From positions 1 through 64,000 of the forward strand of contig NZ_NFJC01000006.1 in NCBI RefSeq assembly GCF_002159665.1: 64,000 bases of DNA, written 5' to 3'. The stretch's first letter is position 1. The number at the start of each line of letters is the position of its first letter. The notes under the pieces are model-generated. The model saw only the letters and a list, made by a program, of their open reading frames with translations, was not told where the DNA came from and did not search any database. Position numbers and translations under genes: made by a program. The DNA comes from Desulfovibrio sp. An276 (lineage in GTDB: Bacteria > Desulfobacterota > Desulfovibrionia > Desulfovibrionales > Desulfovibrionaceae). This document shows positions 48,009-56,816 of the stretch, in pieces.

Positions 48009-49138
48009 AACAAGTCCTTGCGATAGATTCTGTACCGCTTGCAGGCTTCTCCGCCGAAATCCTCGATGAGATCGTCCACAGCCGCGTTGTCCTCCAGAAC
48101 CCAGGATCCTTCAACCCACCTGAAGTCTGCCTGGGAGCGGGCCTGTGCGAGCATGTAGTCGAAAAGAAGCAGGGGAAGGCCAAGCAGGCGGAACTTTTCC
48201 CGTATGCCGAACAGCATGATGCGATAGCTTTCGCGTATCTTCCTTCTGGTCACAAGGTAGTGCCAGACTGCAGACAGTCCCATGCGGCCGTTGAGGCGCT
48301 TGAGCAGAGGGTTGAAGTTTGGCAGGGCTACCATGCCTCCGGCAGGCTCGTTTCCATGGAAGAAGAGCACGAAAAAGCGGGGATCCAGGAAGGAGACCAG
48401 TTCCTTGACCAGTGCCTTGGATTCTGCTTCCGACAGGGGGGAGAAGGCAAAGTTTTTGGCCCAGGACTCACCGTAGATCTGCAGCATGATTTCTACGTCT
48501 TGAGCCAGGGTACTCCTTTTTGAGCGTCTGAAGGTGAAGTCCCCTTTTTCCTTCAGTCTGGCAAGCTCGGTTTCAAGCCAGGATGCCACCTTTACCCTGT
48601 CCTTGTAGATGTGGTAGGCCAAGAGATCCTGTTCCTTGCGCATGCAGAATCTGTGGAACATCTGGGCGTAGTAGGGCGGATTCCAGGGCATCATGAGCCC
48701 CGGGGGCACATCAAAGCCGTCCACAAGCAGGCCGCATGTGTAGTTCGTTGACGGATTCAATGGCCCGCGCATGAAGGTCATGCCCTGACTGTGCAACCAG
48801 TTCGCTGCACTGCCCAGCAGTTCTATTGCCGCTTCATTGTCCGGGAGGCATTCGAAAAAGCCGAAGGCGCCGCATTTTTCCTGCCAGTACCGATTGGACT
48901 TGTCGTCAACAATGGCAGCAATGCGTCCTACGGGCTTGTTGCCACGCAGGGCAAGGAAAAGTTCACGCCTTGCCGTTTCCCAGAAGGGGTGCTTTCCCGG
49001 TGTCAGAAGAGCGATATCTTCCTTTCTGATGGGGGGAACCCACAAAGGGAAATCCCGATAGATCTCCCAGGGAAGGGAGACAAAGGTCTCGAGCTCGCTT
49101 TGCGTGGAAACGGGAACTATGGAGACTGGAAGGGGCAT
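48005..49138 (-). CDS. GNAT-fold N-acyltransferase, YghO-like
   Basis: The 377-residue protein resembles the YghO family, which includes bacterial ceramide synthases that N-acylate a sphingoid base. Features that I recall as family-typical are FVSLPWEIYRDFPLWVPP at the N terminus and GPLNPSTNYTCGLLVDGFDVPPGLMMPWNPPYY near residues 125-157. C-terminal GNAT-like strands with ARSQADFRWVEGSWVLEDN complete it. No serine palmitoyltransferase gene is in the window. Start ATG 49138. It forms a two-gene operon with the reductase. Confidence 0.75.
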   Translation of the reverse strand: MPLPVSIVPVSTQSELETFVSLPWEIYRDFPLWVPPIRKEDIALLTPGKHPFWETARRELFLALRGNKPVGRIAAIVDDKSNRYWQEKCGAFGFFECLPDNEAAIELLGSAANWLHSQGMTFMRGPLNPSTNYTCGLLVDGFDVPPGLMMPWNPPYYAQMFHRFCMRKEQDLLAYHIYKDRVKVASWLETELARLKEKGDFTFRRSKRSTLAQDVEIMLQIYGESWAKNFAFSPLSEAESKALVKELVSFLDPRFFVLFFHGNEPAGGMVALPNFNPLLKRLNGRMGLSAVWHYLVTRRKIRESYRIMLFGIREKFRLLGLPLLLFDYMLAQARSQADFRWVEGSWVLEDNAAVDDLIEDFGGEACKRYRIYRKDLL

Positions 49139-49315
49139 CTCAAGATATCGGCGCGCCCCCTTTCGCGTATGCGATTGCGAGGATGCGCCTTCCTCCTTAA
49201 TCTGGGGTGTTCAGGATTTCACAAGGCTTTGTGCTCGCAAGAATGCGCGCTCGGGTGAACACTGGATTTGCAGTCTCCTGCCCGAAGATGAACCCGCCTT
49301 GCCGGTCCTGAAGGA

Positions 49316-50251
49316 TTAGCCGAGCGACAGCATGCCGCGTATGTCGTCAAGGTGGCGGATACCGTATTTTTCCATGGTCTTCGGCAATTCTTCCACGATG
49401 TGGAATGCCGCGTCTGGACGCATGAATGTTGCAGTGCCTATTTCCACAGCACTGGCTCCCACCAGGAGGAATTCCAGAACGTCTTCGGCAGAACAGATGC
49501 CCCCAATGCCTATGACAGGAATGTTGACCGCGTTGGCCACCTGCCACACGCAGCGCAGCGCCACGGGCTTAATGCAGGGGCCGGAAAGTCCGCCAATGAT
49601 GTTGGCAAGCCTGGGCTTGCGCGTGCGCAAGTCAACGCTCATGCCGATCAGGGTGTTGATGCAGGAAATCATGTCTGCTCCTGCGTCCTCCACGCTGTGG
49701 GCAATTTCGGCAATGCTGGTCACATTGGGAGAAAGTTTGATGATGACAGGTTTGTTCGGGGCGTTTTCGCGCACAGCCTTTGTGACTCTGGCCGCCTGGA
49801 CGGGATCTGCTCCGAAAATGGAGCCCCCTTCCTTCACGTTGGGGCAGGAAATGTTGACCTCCAGGGCTGCAACACCTTCCATGGCGTTGAGCTCTGCAGC
49901 CAGTTCCCCGAATTCTTCTGCCGATGTGGCGTACATGTTCACAATAATGGGAACATCCTTCCAGGGAAGCTGCGGCAGCTTGTGATCGCGAAAGGCCTCG
50001 AGCCCATCGTTTTGCAAGCCAATGGAATTGAGCATGCCGCAGGGAGTTTCGGCAATGCGCGGGCAGGGATTGCCGTGCCTGGGCTTCAGGGAAATGCCTT
50101 TGACGATGATTCCCCCAAGGGTGGCGAGATCGCCGAATCTGGCAAATTCCATCCCGTAGCCAAAGGTCCCGGAGGCAGTCATGACTGGGTTTTTCATGGA
50201 CAGGGTGTGCTTCGGGCCCGTAAGGGTGACAGCAAGTTCGTTGTGCTTCAC
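49316..50251 (-). CDS. pyrD: dihydroorotate dehydrogenase, class 1B catalytic subunit
   Basis: PyrD oxidises dihydroorotate to orotate in pyrimidine synthesis, using FMN and, with PyrK, NAD. The 311-residue protein has NPVMTASGTFGYG, GISLKPRHGN, the catalytic-loop NISCPNVKEGG with Cys as base (typical of 1B), and the FMN-phosphate site GIGGICSAEDV. The start is a GTG without a visible ribosome binding site, 82 bases after the pyrK stop. The N-terminal strand LAVTLTG supports this start over the Met 18 codons later. Confidence 0.93.
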   Translation of the reverse strand: MKHNELAVTLTGPKHTLSMKNPVMTASGTFGYGMEFARFGDLATLGGIIVKGISLKPRHGNPCPRIAETPCGMLNSIGLQNDGLEAFRDHKLPQLPWKDVPIIVNMYATSAEEFGELAAELNAMEGVAALEVNISCPNVKEGGSIFGADPVQAARVTKAVRENAPNKPVIIKLSPNVTSIAEIAHSVEDAGADMISCINTLIGMSVDLRTRKPRLANIIGGLSGPCIKPVALRCVWQVANAVNIPVIGIGGICSAEDVLEFLLVGASAVEIGTATFMRPDAAFHIVEELPKTMEKYGIRHLDDIRGMLSLG

Positions 50252-50333
50252 TTTGTGTTCGGCCAGCAGGGCTGTGCCGCCTCCAACATCTCTTTATCCT
50301 GGATCAGGTGCAAATGGACGCGCTGCCTTGCCA

Positions 50334-51149
50334 TCAGGCCAGCTCAATCTGGTTTGACCAGAACACCGGTCCCTGAGTGCAGCATTGCACAGGAGCGTTG
50401 CGGTGTGCAGGATCCGGCCAGGCGTCCGTTGTGCGAACGACACAGCCGAGGCAGGCTCCCACGCCGCAGGCCATCTTGTTTTCCAGCGAAAGCTGTACTC
50501 TCGCGTGGTATTCCCTGGCAAAGCTTTGCACGGTCTTGAGGAAGGGCAGGGGGCCGCAGGCCAGAATGAGACCGTTTTGCGAGGCGTACTCCTTGATCCT
50601 TTCCTGCAGGGTAAAGATGAAGTTGTCGAGATCTCCGGGCACTGTCTCGCGCAAGGTGTCCACAGGAATGTGTTCGTTGATGCTGTCTACCGGGTAGCAT
50701 TCGATTGGATCCCTGTGTCCGAAGAGCATGCTGACATTCCAGGCTTTGGGGTGCTGCGCCACGTAGCCGATGAAGGGGACAATGCCCATGCCTCCGGCAA
50801 GCAGCAGGGTGGGAGTGTCTGGCTCGACAGCAAAGCCATTGCCAAGAGGTCCCCAGACCTGTACGGGATCCTGGGGGCGGAGCTGTGCCATCAGCTCTGT
50901 CCCACGGCCTGCAACCTGGAAAAAGCAGATGAGGTGTTGCGGACGAATCAGGCAGATGCCGAGAGGGCGTCCCCAGGGAAGCTCCAGGCCAAAGGATTTG
51001 GGGCGGATCATGAGAAATTGCCCGGGTTTCCAGTCCGGCCAGTTTGGCGGCGAAAGGCGCAGGGCAAAATATCTGTGTACAGGATCGGCCAATCCGAAGG
51101 GGACAAGATCCAGGACGGAGAGTTCACAGCAGTCGGTGGTAGGGACCAT
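50334..51149 (-). CDS. pyrK: dihydroorotate dehydrogenase electron transfer subunit
   Basis: PyrK carries FAD and a [2Fe-2S] cluster and passes electrons from PyrD to NAD. The 271-residue protein has the FAD-binding region RPLGICLI, the NAD-side LLAGGMGIVPF and cluster ligands Cys228, Cys233, Cys236 and Cys256 or Cys257 (C-x4-C-x2-C...C). GAGG six bases upstream sets the ATG. It is first in a pyrK-pyrD unit. Confidence 0.92.
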   Translation of the reverse strand: MVPTTDCCELSVLDLVPFGLADPVHRYFALRLSPPNWPDWKPGQFLMIRPKSFGLELPWGRPLGICLIRPQHLICFFQVAGRGTELMAQLRPQDPVQVWGPLGNGFAVEPDTPTLLLAGGMGIVPFIGYVAQHPKAWNVSMLFGHRDPIECYPVDSINEHIPVDTLRETVPGDLDNFIFTLQERIKEYASQNGLILACGPLPFLKTVQSFAREYHARVQLSLENKMACGVGACLGCVVRTTDAWPDPAHRNAPVQCCTQGPVFWSNQIELA

Positions 51150-51719
51150 AGGTTACCTCGGGAGAAGAGCGGCACTGCAGGGAACAAAGCGGGTGCAGGG
51201 CGTGCAGGTGTGCGTCTTCAGTGTATCTTTTTATAGGTCTGCAACGGGGTTCACTATGGCACAGCAGGGCAAAAAAGGCAAAATATCCCATCCCTGCAAA
51301 AAGTGTCTGCTCTGAACCATGTAAGAAGGGGAACATTGTGTTTTTCGCCCCAAAATCTTGCTTGTCTCCATCCTATCCATTGGGAAAAAGGGAAAGCTCT
51401 GTGGTTCGAATGCCGGAAAAATGACTGCCCTTCATATTGACGCGTTTTGGGGGGAAAGAGTAAGAAAAACTTTCATTTTACACTGCGCCACAAGCCTTTC
51501 CTCTGTATGGGGATGGGCTCATGTCCAGACGAAGCCACAGGCTTTGAGCTTTCTCTTTTGGGGGTGGAACACCAGAAAGAGGGGAGACGAAGAGCATATG
51601 GGTGCTTTGAGCACAATCTGGCCTTGTGTGGCGCATATCGCATTGACATTTTCAGGAAAAACATGGAGGCGGCGCTTCCTCCCCTGTATTTCGTCAGGGC
51701 CTTTGCGCCGGTTTTTTAG
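51150..51719. other. spacer between pyrK and asd with a possible small gene
   Basis: Between the divergent pyrK and asd genes I see no certain gene. The first 300 bases contain only very short frames. The last 273 bases form an open frame that ends exactly where asd begins and is listed separately as a candidate. Confidence 0.5.
51507..51719 (+). CDS. candidate small protein upstream of asd (70 residues)
   Basis: An open frame can start at ATG 51507, or at TTG 51447 for 90 residues. It ends with a TAG directly abutting the asd ATG. asd itself has no ribosome binding site, so translation of this frame could feed ribosomes to asd. About 60 percent of third codon positions are G or C, close to neighbouring genes. 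The product has no signal peptide or recognised motif, and its own ribosome binding site is poor. It may be chance. Confidence 0.35.
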   Translation: MGMGSCPDEATGFELSLLGVEHQKEGRRRAYGCFEHNLALCGAYRIDIFRKNMEAALPPLYFVRAFAPVF

Positions 51720-52769
51720 ATGAGCAAGTTGACTGTTGCGGTCTGTGGTGCCACCGGTGCCGTGGGCAGAGAAATGCTGAACACGCTGCATCAGCGTGCC
51801 TTTCCTGCTACCGAAGTACTGGCCTTTGCCTCTTCGAGAAGCGCGGGGAGCAAGGTTGAATTTGGCGACCAGGAACTGACCGTACGCGAACTGAAGGAAG
51901 ACAGCTTTGAAGGAGTGGATATCGCCATCTTTTCCGCTGGTGGTGCCACTTCCCTCAAGTTTGCTCCCTACGCCGCCAAGGCTGGCTGTGTGGTCGTGGA
52001 CAATTCCGCTGCCTGGCGTATGGACGATCGCTGCCCCCTGGTCGTGCCGGAAGTGAATCCCGAGGATCTTTCCTGGCACAAGGGCATTATCGCCAACCCC
52101 AACTGCTCAACCATACAGATGCTTGTGGCCTTGAAGCCCATCTACGACGCAGTGGGCATCAAGCGCATTGTGGTCTCCACTTATCAGGCTGTTTCCGGTA
52201 CAGGACAGAAGGGCATTGCGGAGCTCGAAAAGCAGGTTCGCGACCTCTTCAATGCCAGGTACGTCGAATGCAAGGCCTATCCCTACCAGATTGCCTTCAA
52301 CATCCTGCCCCATATCGATGTCTTCCTCGACAATGACTACACCAAGGAAGAGATGAAGATGGTCAATGAGACACGCAAGATGTTCCATGACCCGCTCATC
52401 CGCGTGACTGCCACCTGTGCCCGCGTGCCCGTTTTCTACGGCCATGCCGAGTCTGTAAACGTCGAGACCGAGAAGAAGCTGACCGCCAAGGAATGCCGCG
52501 TGCTCCTTTCGCAGGCTCCGGGTGTCAGGGTCTACGACAACCCCCGCGAGCTCATGTACCCCATGCCTCTCATGGGCGCGGGCAAGGACGAGACCTTTGT
52601 GGGACGCATCCGCGATGACGAGTCCATTGAAAATGGTCTCAACATGTGGATTGTCGCGGACAATATCCGCAAGGGCGCAGCTCTGAATGCCGTGCAGATT
52701 GCCGAGGAACTCGTGAAGCGCGACCTTGTCCGCGTGAACGAACAGGATCGCGACACCTTCCTTGCCTAA
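51720..52769 (+). CDS. asd: aspartate-semialdehyde dehydrogenase
   Basis: Asd reduces aspartyl phosphate to aspartate semialdehyde, precursor of lysine, threonine, methionine and, in this organism, of carboxyspermidine. The 349-residue protein has the NADP motif GATGAVGREML (residues 10-20), SAGGATS, the active-site Cys129 in NPNCSTIQ and the C-terminal GAGKDETFVGRIR region. The start matches the family although no Shine-Dalgarno is seen. Coupling to an upstream frame is possible. Confidence 0.96.
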   Translation: MSKLTVAVCGATGAVGREMLNTLHQRAFPATEVLAFASSRSAGSKVEFGDQELTVRELKEDSFEGVDIAIFSAGGATSLKFAPYAAKAGCVVVDNSAAWRMDDRCPLVVPEVNPEDLSWHKGIIANPNCSTIQMLVALKPIYDAVGIKRIVVSTYQAVSGTGQKGIAELEKQVRDLFNARYVECKAYPYQIAFNILPHIDVFLDNDYTKEEMKMVNETRKMFHDPLIRVTATCARVPVFYGHAESVNVETEKKLTAKECRVLLSQAPGVRVYDNPRELMYPMPLMGAGKDETFVGRIRDDESIENGLNMWIVADNIRKGAALNAVQIAEELVKRDLVRVNEQDRDTFLA

Positions 52770-52823
52770 TCGCCTAAGCCAGCAACGAACGATTCAAGCC
52801 CTGTAACGGGGACAAAAAAGTCT

Positions 52824-52857
52824 GCTGCCGCTTTCCCTTCGCGGGGGAGGCGGCAGC
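52824..52857 (+). terminator. hairpin after asd
   Basis: GCTGCCGC and GCGGCAGC arms with additional inner C/G pairing, 54 bases after the asd stop, followed by TTCTGTCC. The T tract is weak on the plus strand. On the minus side TTTTTT occurs a few bases off. Confidence 0.55.
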
Positions 52858-52897
52858 TTCTGTCCCAAAGGACAGAACAGGGCCTTGGGGGAATGCC

Positions 52898-53815
52898 GTG
52901 AAGTGCAAGATTTGCAAGCGTGACGCCGTAGTCAAGCTGCGCGCGCACAATGCCGCCTTTTGCCGCGACTGCTTTTTGAATTTTTTTTCCCGTCAGGTAC
53001 AGCGCGGGATCGAGCAGGAGCATTTGTGCACCAAGGAGGACAAGATCCTTGTAGCCGTGTCCGGCGGCAAGGACAGTCTTTCCCTGCTCTACGAGCTCAC
53101 AAGGCAGGGCTATGATGCGACTGGTCTTTTCATTGACCTTGCCATTCCCAAATCCTCGGAGTCGGCCAGGGCCACTGTCGAGGATTTTTGTGTCCGGCAG
53201 GGTCTGAAGCTGCATGTGTGCGAAATGAAGAAGGAGGGGCTTGCCATTCCCGATGTCAAGGCAGCCCTAAAGCGCCCAGTGTGCTCGGTCTGCGGCAAGA
53301 TTAAAAGGCACTATTTCAACAAAATCGCCATGGAAGGCGGCTACACCGTGCTTGCTACAGGACACAATCTCGACGATGAGGTGGCCCGGCTGTTCAGCAA
53401 CACCCTGCGCTGGGACATTTCCTATCTTTCCTGTGACGGCCCCTGCTTGCCTGCAAGTGGAAAGTTTGTGCGCAAGATCAAGCCATTGTGGCGCCTTACG
53501 GAATTCGAGACAGCAAACTATGCCTTTTTGACAGGCATAGAGCCGCATATTGCACCCTGTCCGTACAGTCCGGGAGCCAGCTTTACCACCCTGAAGTCCG
53601 TGTTGCAGCGTCTCGAATATGCCATGCCCGGTCGCAAGCTTGATTTCTATCAGGGCTTTATCCATCGCGGTCGCAAGGGATTCGAGAACATGGAACAGGA
53701 CAGGGGGAATCCCCTGCACGACTGTCCAGAGTGCGGCTATCCGACATCCGGCGAGGCCATATGTGGTGTGTGTCGCATACGGCATCAGCTTGAGGAAAAG
53801 AGGGTAGAGGCATGA
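52898..53815 (+). CDS. TtuA/TtcA-type tRNA thiolation protein with two zinc fingers
   Basis: The 305-residue PP-loop ATPase has an N-terminal zinc finger (Cys3, Cys6, Cys22, Cys25), the pyrophosphatase motif SGGKDS (55-60) and the catalytic CSVCGKIKR. TGHNLDDEVA and a C-terminal zinc finger (CPECGYPTSGEAICGVC) follow. This two-finger plan is that of the TtuA/Ncs6 group, which makes thiolated uridines, rather than of TtcA itself. The exact nucleotide is unknown. The start is GTG at 52898. Its stop overlaps the next gene's ATG. Confidence 0.85.
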   Translation: MKCKICKRDAVVKLRAHNAAFCRDCFLNFFSRQVQRGIEQEHLCTKEDKILVAVSGGKDSLSLLYELTRQGYDATGLFIDLAIPKSSESARATVEDFCVRQGLKLHVCEMKKEGLAIPDVKAALKRPVCSVCGKIKRHYFNKIAMEGGYTVLATGHNLDDEVARLFSNTLRWDISYLSCDGPCLPASGKFVRKIKPLWRLTEFETANYAFLTGIEPHIAPCPYSPGASFTTLKSVLQRLEYAMPGRKLDFYQGFIHRGRKGFENMEQDRGNPLHDCPECGYPTSGEAICGVCRIRHQLEEKRVEA

Positions 53816-54474
53816 GGGAATTCATGCGCAAGGCTCTTGATCGGGGTCTGACAGTGCCCAATGTGGCAAGCTATCTCTCTCTTGATATCATGCGTCGCTG
53901 GGGTGTTGTGTGGGGCACATGCTGCCTTGGTCTCAAGGCAAGACTTTTGGGCGCAAGCCTAGGACATGGAGTGACAGCCCACGGGCCTGTAGCCATCATG
54001 CGCTGGCCTCAAAGCCGCATTGTCATAGGAAATGACGTGCACCTCATCTCGTCCTGGCGCAGGGCAACTGCGGCAGCACTCTCGCACCCCGTGCGTCTGC
54101 GCACCTTTGGTCCAGATGCGCTCATATCCATTGGTGAGGGGTGCGAGCTCTCGGGCACATCTATCACCTGCAGATCTACCTCCATTACCCTTGGCAAAAA
54201 GGTGCTTGTCGCCCCGGACGTCATCATCGTCGACAGCGACTTTCACGCTCCCTGGCCCATGGAATCGAGGAGCACGGATCCGGGCCTTGAGAACGACAGG
54301 CCCGTGGTTATCGAGGATTATGCCTGGATTGGCATGCGTTCCATTATATTGAAGGGCGTTACCATTGGGCGCGGAGCCATTGTTGGAGCCGGCAGCGTGG
54401 TGACCAGGGACATTCCGCCGTTTGCCGTAGCCTGCGGTTCTCCGGCACGGGTCGTTAAAATACAGGAGCAGTAA
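53812..54474 (+). CDS. left-handed beta-helix (hexapeptide) acyltransferase
   Basis: The 220-residue protein has imperfect hexapeptide repeats ([LIV]-G-x4 pattern) from about residue 60, including IVIGNDVHL, the catalytic-type His in DSDFHAPWP and the C-terminal IGRGAIVGAGSVVTRDIPPFAVACGSPARVVK. It is typical of WcaF/maltose-acetyltransferase-like O-acetyltransferases acting on sugars of surface polysaccharide. Its ATG overlaps the preceding stop in ATGA, so it is cotranscribed with the tRNA thiolase although no functional link is evident. Confidence 0.87.
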   Translation: MREFMRKALDRGLTVPNVASYLSLDIMRRWGVVWGTCCLGLKARLLGASLGHGVTAHGPVAIMRWPQSRIVIGNDVHLISSWRRATAAALSHPVRLRTFGPDALISIGEGCELSGTSITCRSTSITLGKKVLVAPDVIIVDSDFHAPWPMESRSTDPGLENDRPVVIEDYAWIGMRSIILKGVTIGRGAIVGAGSVVTRDIPPFAVACGSPARVVKIQEQ

Positions 54475-54482
54475 AAGCAGAA

Positions 54483-54504
54483 GGGGAGCCCCAAGAGGCT
54501 CCCC
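54483..54504. terminator. bidirectional hairpin between convergent genes
   Basis: GGGGAGCC/GGCTCCCC, 8-bp stem with 6-base loop, lies between the acyltransferase and agmatinase stops. T-rich bases occur downstream on both strands (CATCTGTTTT and TTCTGCTTTT). Confidence 0.65.
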
Positions 54505-54538
54505 CATCTGTTTTGCAAAGCTGCTGAAAGTCTGGTGG

Positions 54539-55402
54539 CTACTTTTTGCTGCGCTGAGCCATGCCCATGAGGGCGTGGACCAACTTGGCAGCCGTGAAAT
54601 CCGCGTGGTGCAGAGACTCAATGGGTGCCAGCTCCACCACGTCAAAGCCTATGAGTCTTCTGCCCTTGAGACAGGTGGCAAGAATGTGCATGGCATCATT
54701 CCAGAAGAGGCCTCCGGGGGAGGGTGTGCCTGTGGCCGGCATGAGCGAGGAATCCAGACCATCCACGTCGAAAGTGACATAGACGTTTTGGGGGAAGCGT
54801 TTGGGCAGCGGTTTCCTGGGCAGTCCCTTGCGGGCAAGGAAGGCAGCATCGTAGGCAGTGATGCCTGCCTTTTTGCGGAATTCGGCCTCTTCCTCGCTGT
54901 AGTCTCTGGTGCCGAACTGGACAAGGGGCAGCCCGCAGTCTTCGACTACGCGCCTCAGGACACAGGCGTGACTGAATGCATCGCCTTCGTAGATGTTGCG
55001 CAGATCCGCGTGCGCGTCAAAGTGCAGTATGCCAAATTCCTTGCCTTCGTCGTGCAGGGCCCGGATGGGAGCGTAGCTGACTGTGTGCTCACCACCAAGG
55101 GTGACGGGAATTGCTCCGTGATCCAGGGCCGTGCGCACTTTGGCCATGATATCTGCAAATACCGCGTCGAGCGATTGTTCGCAGTTTATAGGCTCACAGG
55201 TGTGGAAGCCCAGAGTGCCAGGGGAGGAAATTCCATCCCAGGCCTCGAGCTGCTGCGAGGCCTCGAGAATGGCCGCAGGGCCGAGGTGCGTGCCAGCTCC
55301 GTAGGAGACTGTGCGTTCCAGTGGTACGGGGATTATGTGAAAGCCCGCGTTTTCCGGAGTGGTATCGGGAAATTCCGAGGCGAGAAATGAAGAAAAATCC
55401 AT
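54539..55402 (-). CDS. speB: agmatinase (ureohydrolase family)
   Basis: SpeB hydrolyses agmatine to putrescine and urea. The 287-residue protein has the manganese-binding motifs GGEHT, FDAHADLR and FDVDGLDSS, and the family run PATGTPSPGG. Together with the carboxyspermidine genes at 6-8.5 kb it completes a plausible path from agmatine to spermidine. Formiminoglutamase or guanidinobutyrase activity is possible in this family. It stands alone and faces a strongly AT-rich upstream region. Confidence 0.88.
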   Translation of the reverse strand: MDFSSFLASEFPDTTPENAGFHIIPVPLERTVSYGAGTHLGPAAILEASQQLEAWDGISSPGTLGFHTCEPINCEQSLDAVFADIMAKVRTALDHGAIPVTLGGEHTVSYAPIRALHDEGKEFGILHFDAHADLRNIYEGDAFSHACVLRRVVEDCGLPLVQFGTRDYSEEEAEFRKKAGITAYDAAFLARKGLPRKPLPKRFPQNVYVTFDVDGLDSSLMPATGTPSPGGLFWNDAMHILATCLKGRRLIGFDVVELAPIESLHHADFTAAKLVHALMGMAQRSKK

Positions 55403-55757
55403 GAGTCCTCCGAAGAATCTGATGAACTAATTGGAACAAAAAATATTGTTTCCCGTAATTTGTCAATAAACTGTCATAAAGTCAATACAAAAATAATTTT
55501 ATTGCATAATATAAAAATATTTTAAACATTATTTGTAATATAGTTTTTCAATATATATGATATATATTAATTGATATTACAGTGTTATATGTTGGGTGTT
55601 TATTTTTCATACACTTGAAAACCTGTCAAACATGTCTATCTTTCCGACATACGGGCAAGAAAGCGGACTTGGTTGCTGACGCTTTTAGTCAGACGAAAAA
55701 ATCTGTTTCCCTGCCCAGCTCCAGTACACCCAGGAAAACACATGCACGAGGTACATA
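55403..55757. other. AT-rich divergent intergenic region
   Basis: These 355 bases separate speB (leftward) from the DUF533 gene (rightward). About 55440-55620 is extremely AT-rich, with runs such as ATATATATGATATATAT, in sharp contrast to the GC-rich surroundings. It contains no gene. Promoters of both flanking genes probably lie here. A TTGACA on the minus strand (about 55455-55465) is one candidate -35. Confidence 0.65.
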
Positions 55758-56561
55758 ATGTCCATTTTCAGTATTTTGAAGTCTGACAGCTTCAGCTCTA
55801 CCCTGCAGTCTCTGTCCGGCAAGGCCATGGAAGTGGCCGGAACTGTCGGCAAAAATATTCCCCAGTCGGTTCAGGATCTTGGCAACAGAGCCAAGGACGC
55901 GGCCGGAAGCGTTGGCAAGAATATCCCCCAGTCTGTGCAGGACCTTGGCGCTAGGGCCAAGGACGCAGTTGGAACCGTAAGCAACAATTTGCCCAAGAAT
56001 ACCGGAACCCTGCTTGGTGTGGGATCCCTTGTTGCCCTGCTTGGCGCAGTCCTCCCCAAGGATGTTGTCAAGACCGCTGCCGTGGTGGGAGCCGGAGCAA
56101 TTGCCTGGAATTTCTACAAAAAGTGGTCTACCAACAAGGAACAGCAGGCAGCGGAAATCCCTGCTGCGCAGGAAGCGCTCCCTCCGGCAGAAGATCCCGC
56201 GGCCATGCTCATGCTCAGAGCCATGGTCTATGCAGCGCGAGCCGACGGCCACATTGATGCTGCCGAACAGGAAAGAATAGGCAAGCTGACCCAGCAGTTT
56301 TTGCCTGGCCGCAACTCTCAGGCCATTGTGGACGAGCTTGTGCGGGAACCTCTGAATCTCGACCTTCTCGCCTCCCAGATGCAGTCCCAGGAACAGCGTG
56401 AAGACCTCTATCGTCTCTCCTGCCTTGTGCTCGACATAGATCACTTTATGGAAAGAGGCTATCTCGACGCCCTTGCAGGGGCCCTTGCCATAGACAAGGT
56501 GCGTCAGGCACTTCTTGAAAAGGAAGCCGAGGACGCCAAGGCCCAGCTCGACGCCATGTAG
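55758..56561 (+). CDS. DUF533/YebE-family protein with N-terminal tandem repeats
   Basis: The 267-residue protein has a TerB-like helical DUF533 domain in its C-terminal half (MLMLRAMVYAARADGHIDAAEQERI, with the typical ARADGHID). A glycine-rich hydrophobic segment lies before it (about 85-115). Residues 28-75 hold two near-identical 22-residue repeats (VGKNIPQSVQDLG-x-RAKDA) and a degenerate third. Family members are inner-membrane-associated proteins of unknown function, sometimes stress-induced. Start ATG 55758 is supported by family length. Confidence 0.85.
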   Translation: MSIFSILKSDSFSSTLQSLSGKAMEVAGTVGKNIPQSVQDLGNRAKDAAGSVGKNIPQSVQDLGARAKDAVGTVSNNLPKNTGTLLGVGSLVALLGAVLPKDVVKTAAVVGAGAIAWNFYKKWSTNKEQQAAEIPAAQEALPPAEDPAAMLMLRAMVYAARADGHIDAAEQERIGKLTQQFLPGRNSQAIVDELVREPLNLDLLASQMQSQEQREDLYRLSCLVLDIDHFMERGYLDALAGALAIDKVRQALLEKEAEDAKAQLDAM

Positions 56562-56590
56562 ACATGCGGCAAACTTCCTTCTGATTATAC

Positions 56591-56632
56591 GGATCCGGTG
56601 TGACACCCAAGTGCACGCCGGATCCTTTTTTA
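56591..56632 (+). terminator. terminator of the DUF533 gene
   Basis: GGATCCGG and CCGGATCC arms, extended by further pairing, then TTTTTT. It lies 30 bases after the stop. Confidence 0.88.
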
Positions 56633-56816
56633 TGCCTGTGCCCTGGGCTTTGTTCATGCTCTTGGGTCTTTTCGGGCATCTTGCAAAATCCGGAAAAATC
56701 CGGGAAGAGACAAAAAGGGCCTCTTGGATGCCCGTCCCTCCACGTACAACTCTAACCCAGGGAGGCAGCGCAGTATCCCCTGCGGAAAGCAGGGGCTTTG
56801 CACTGTGGTATTTGTG

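Noticed and set aside
51405-51420. GGTTCGAATGCC, which looks like a tRNA T-loop
   Set aside because: No acceptor, D or anticodon stems can be formed around it, so it is not a tRNA.
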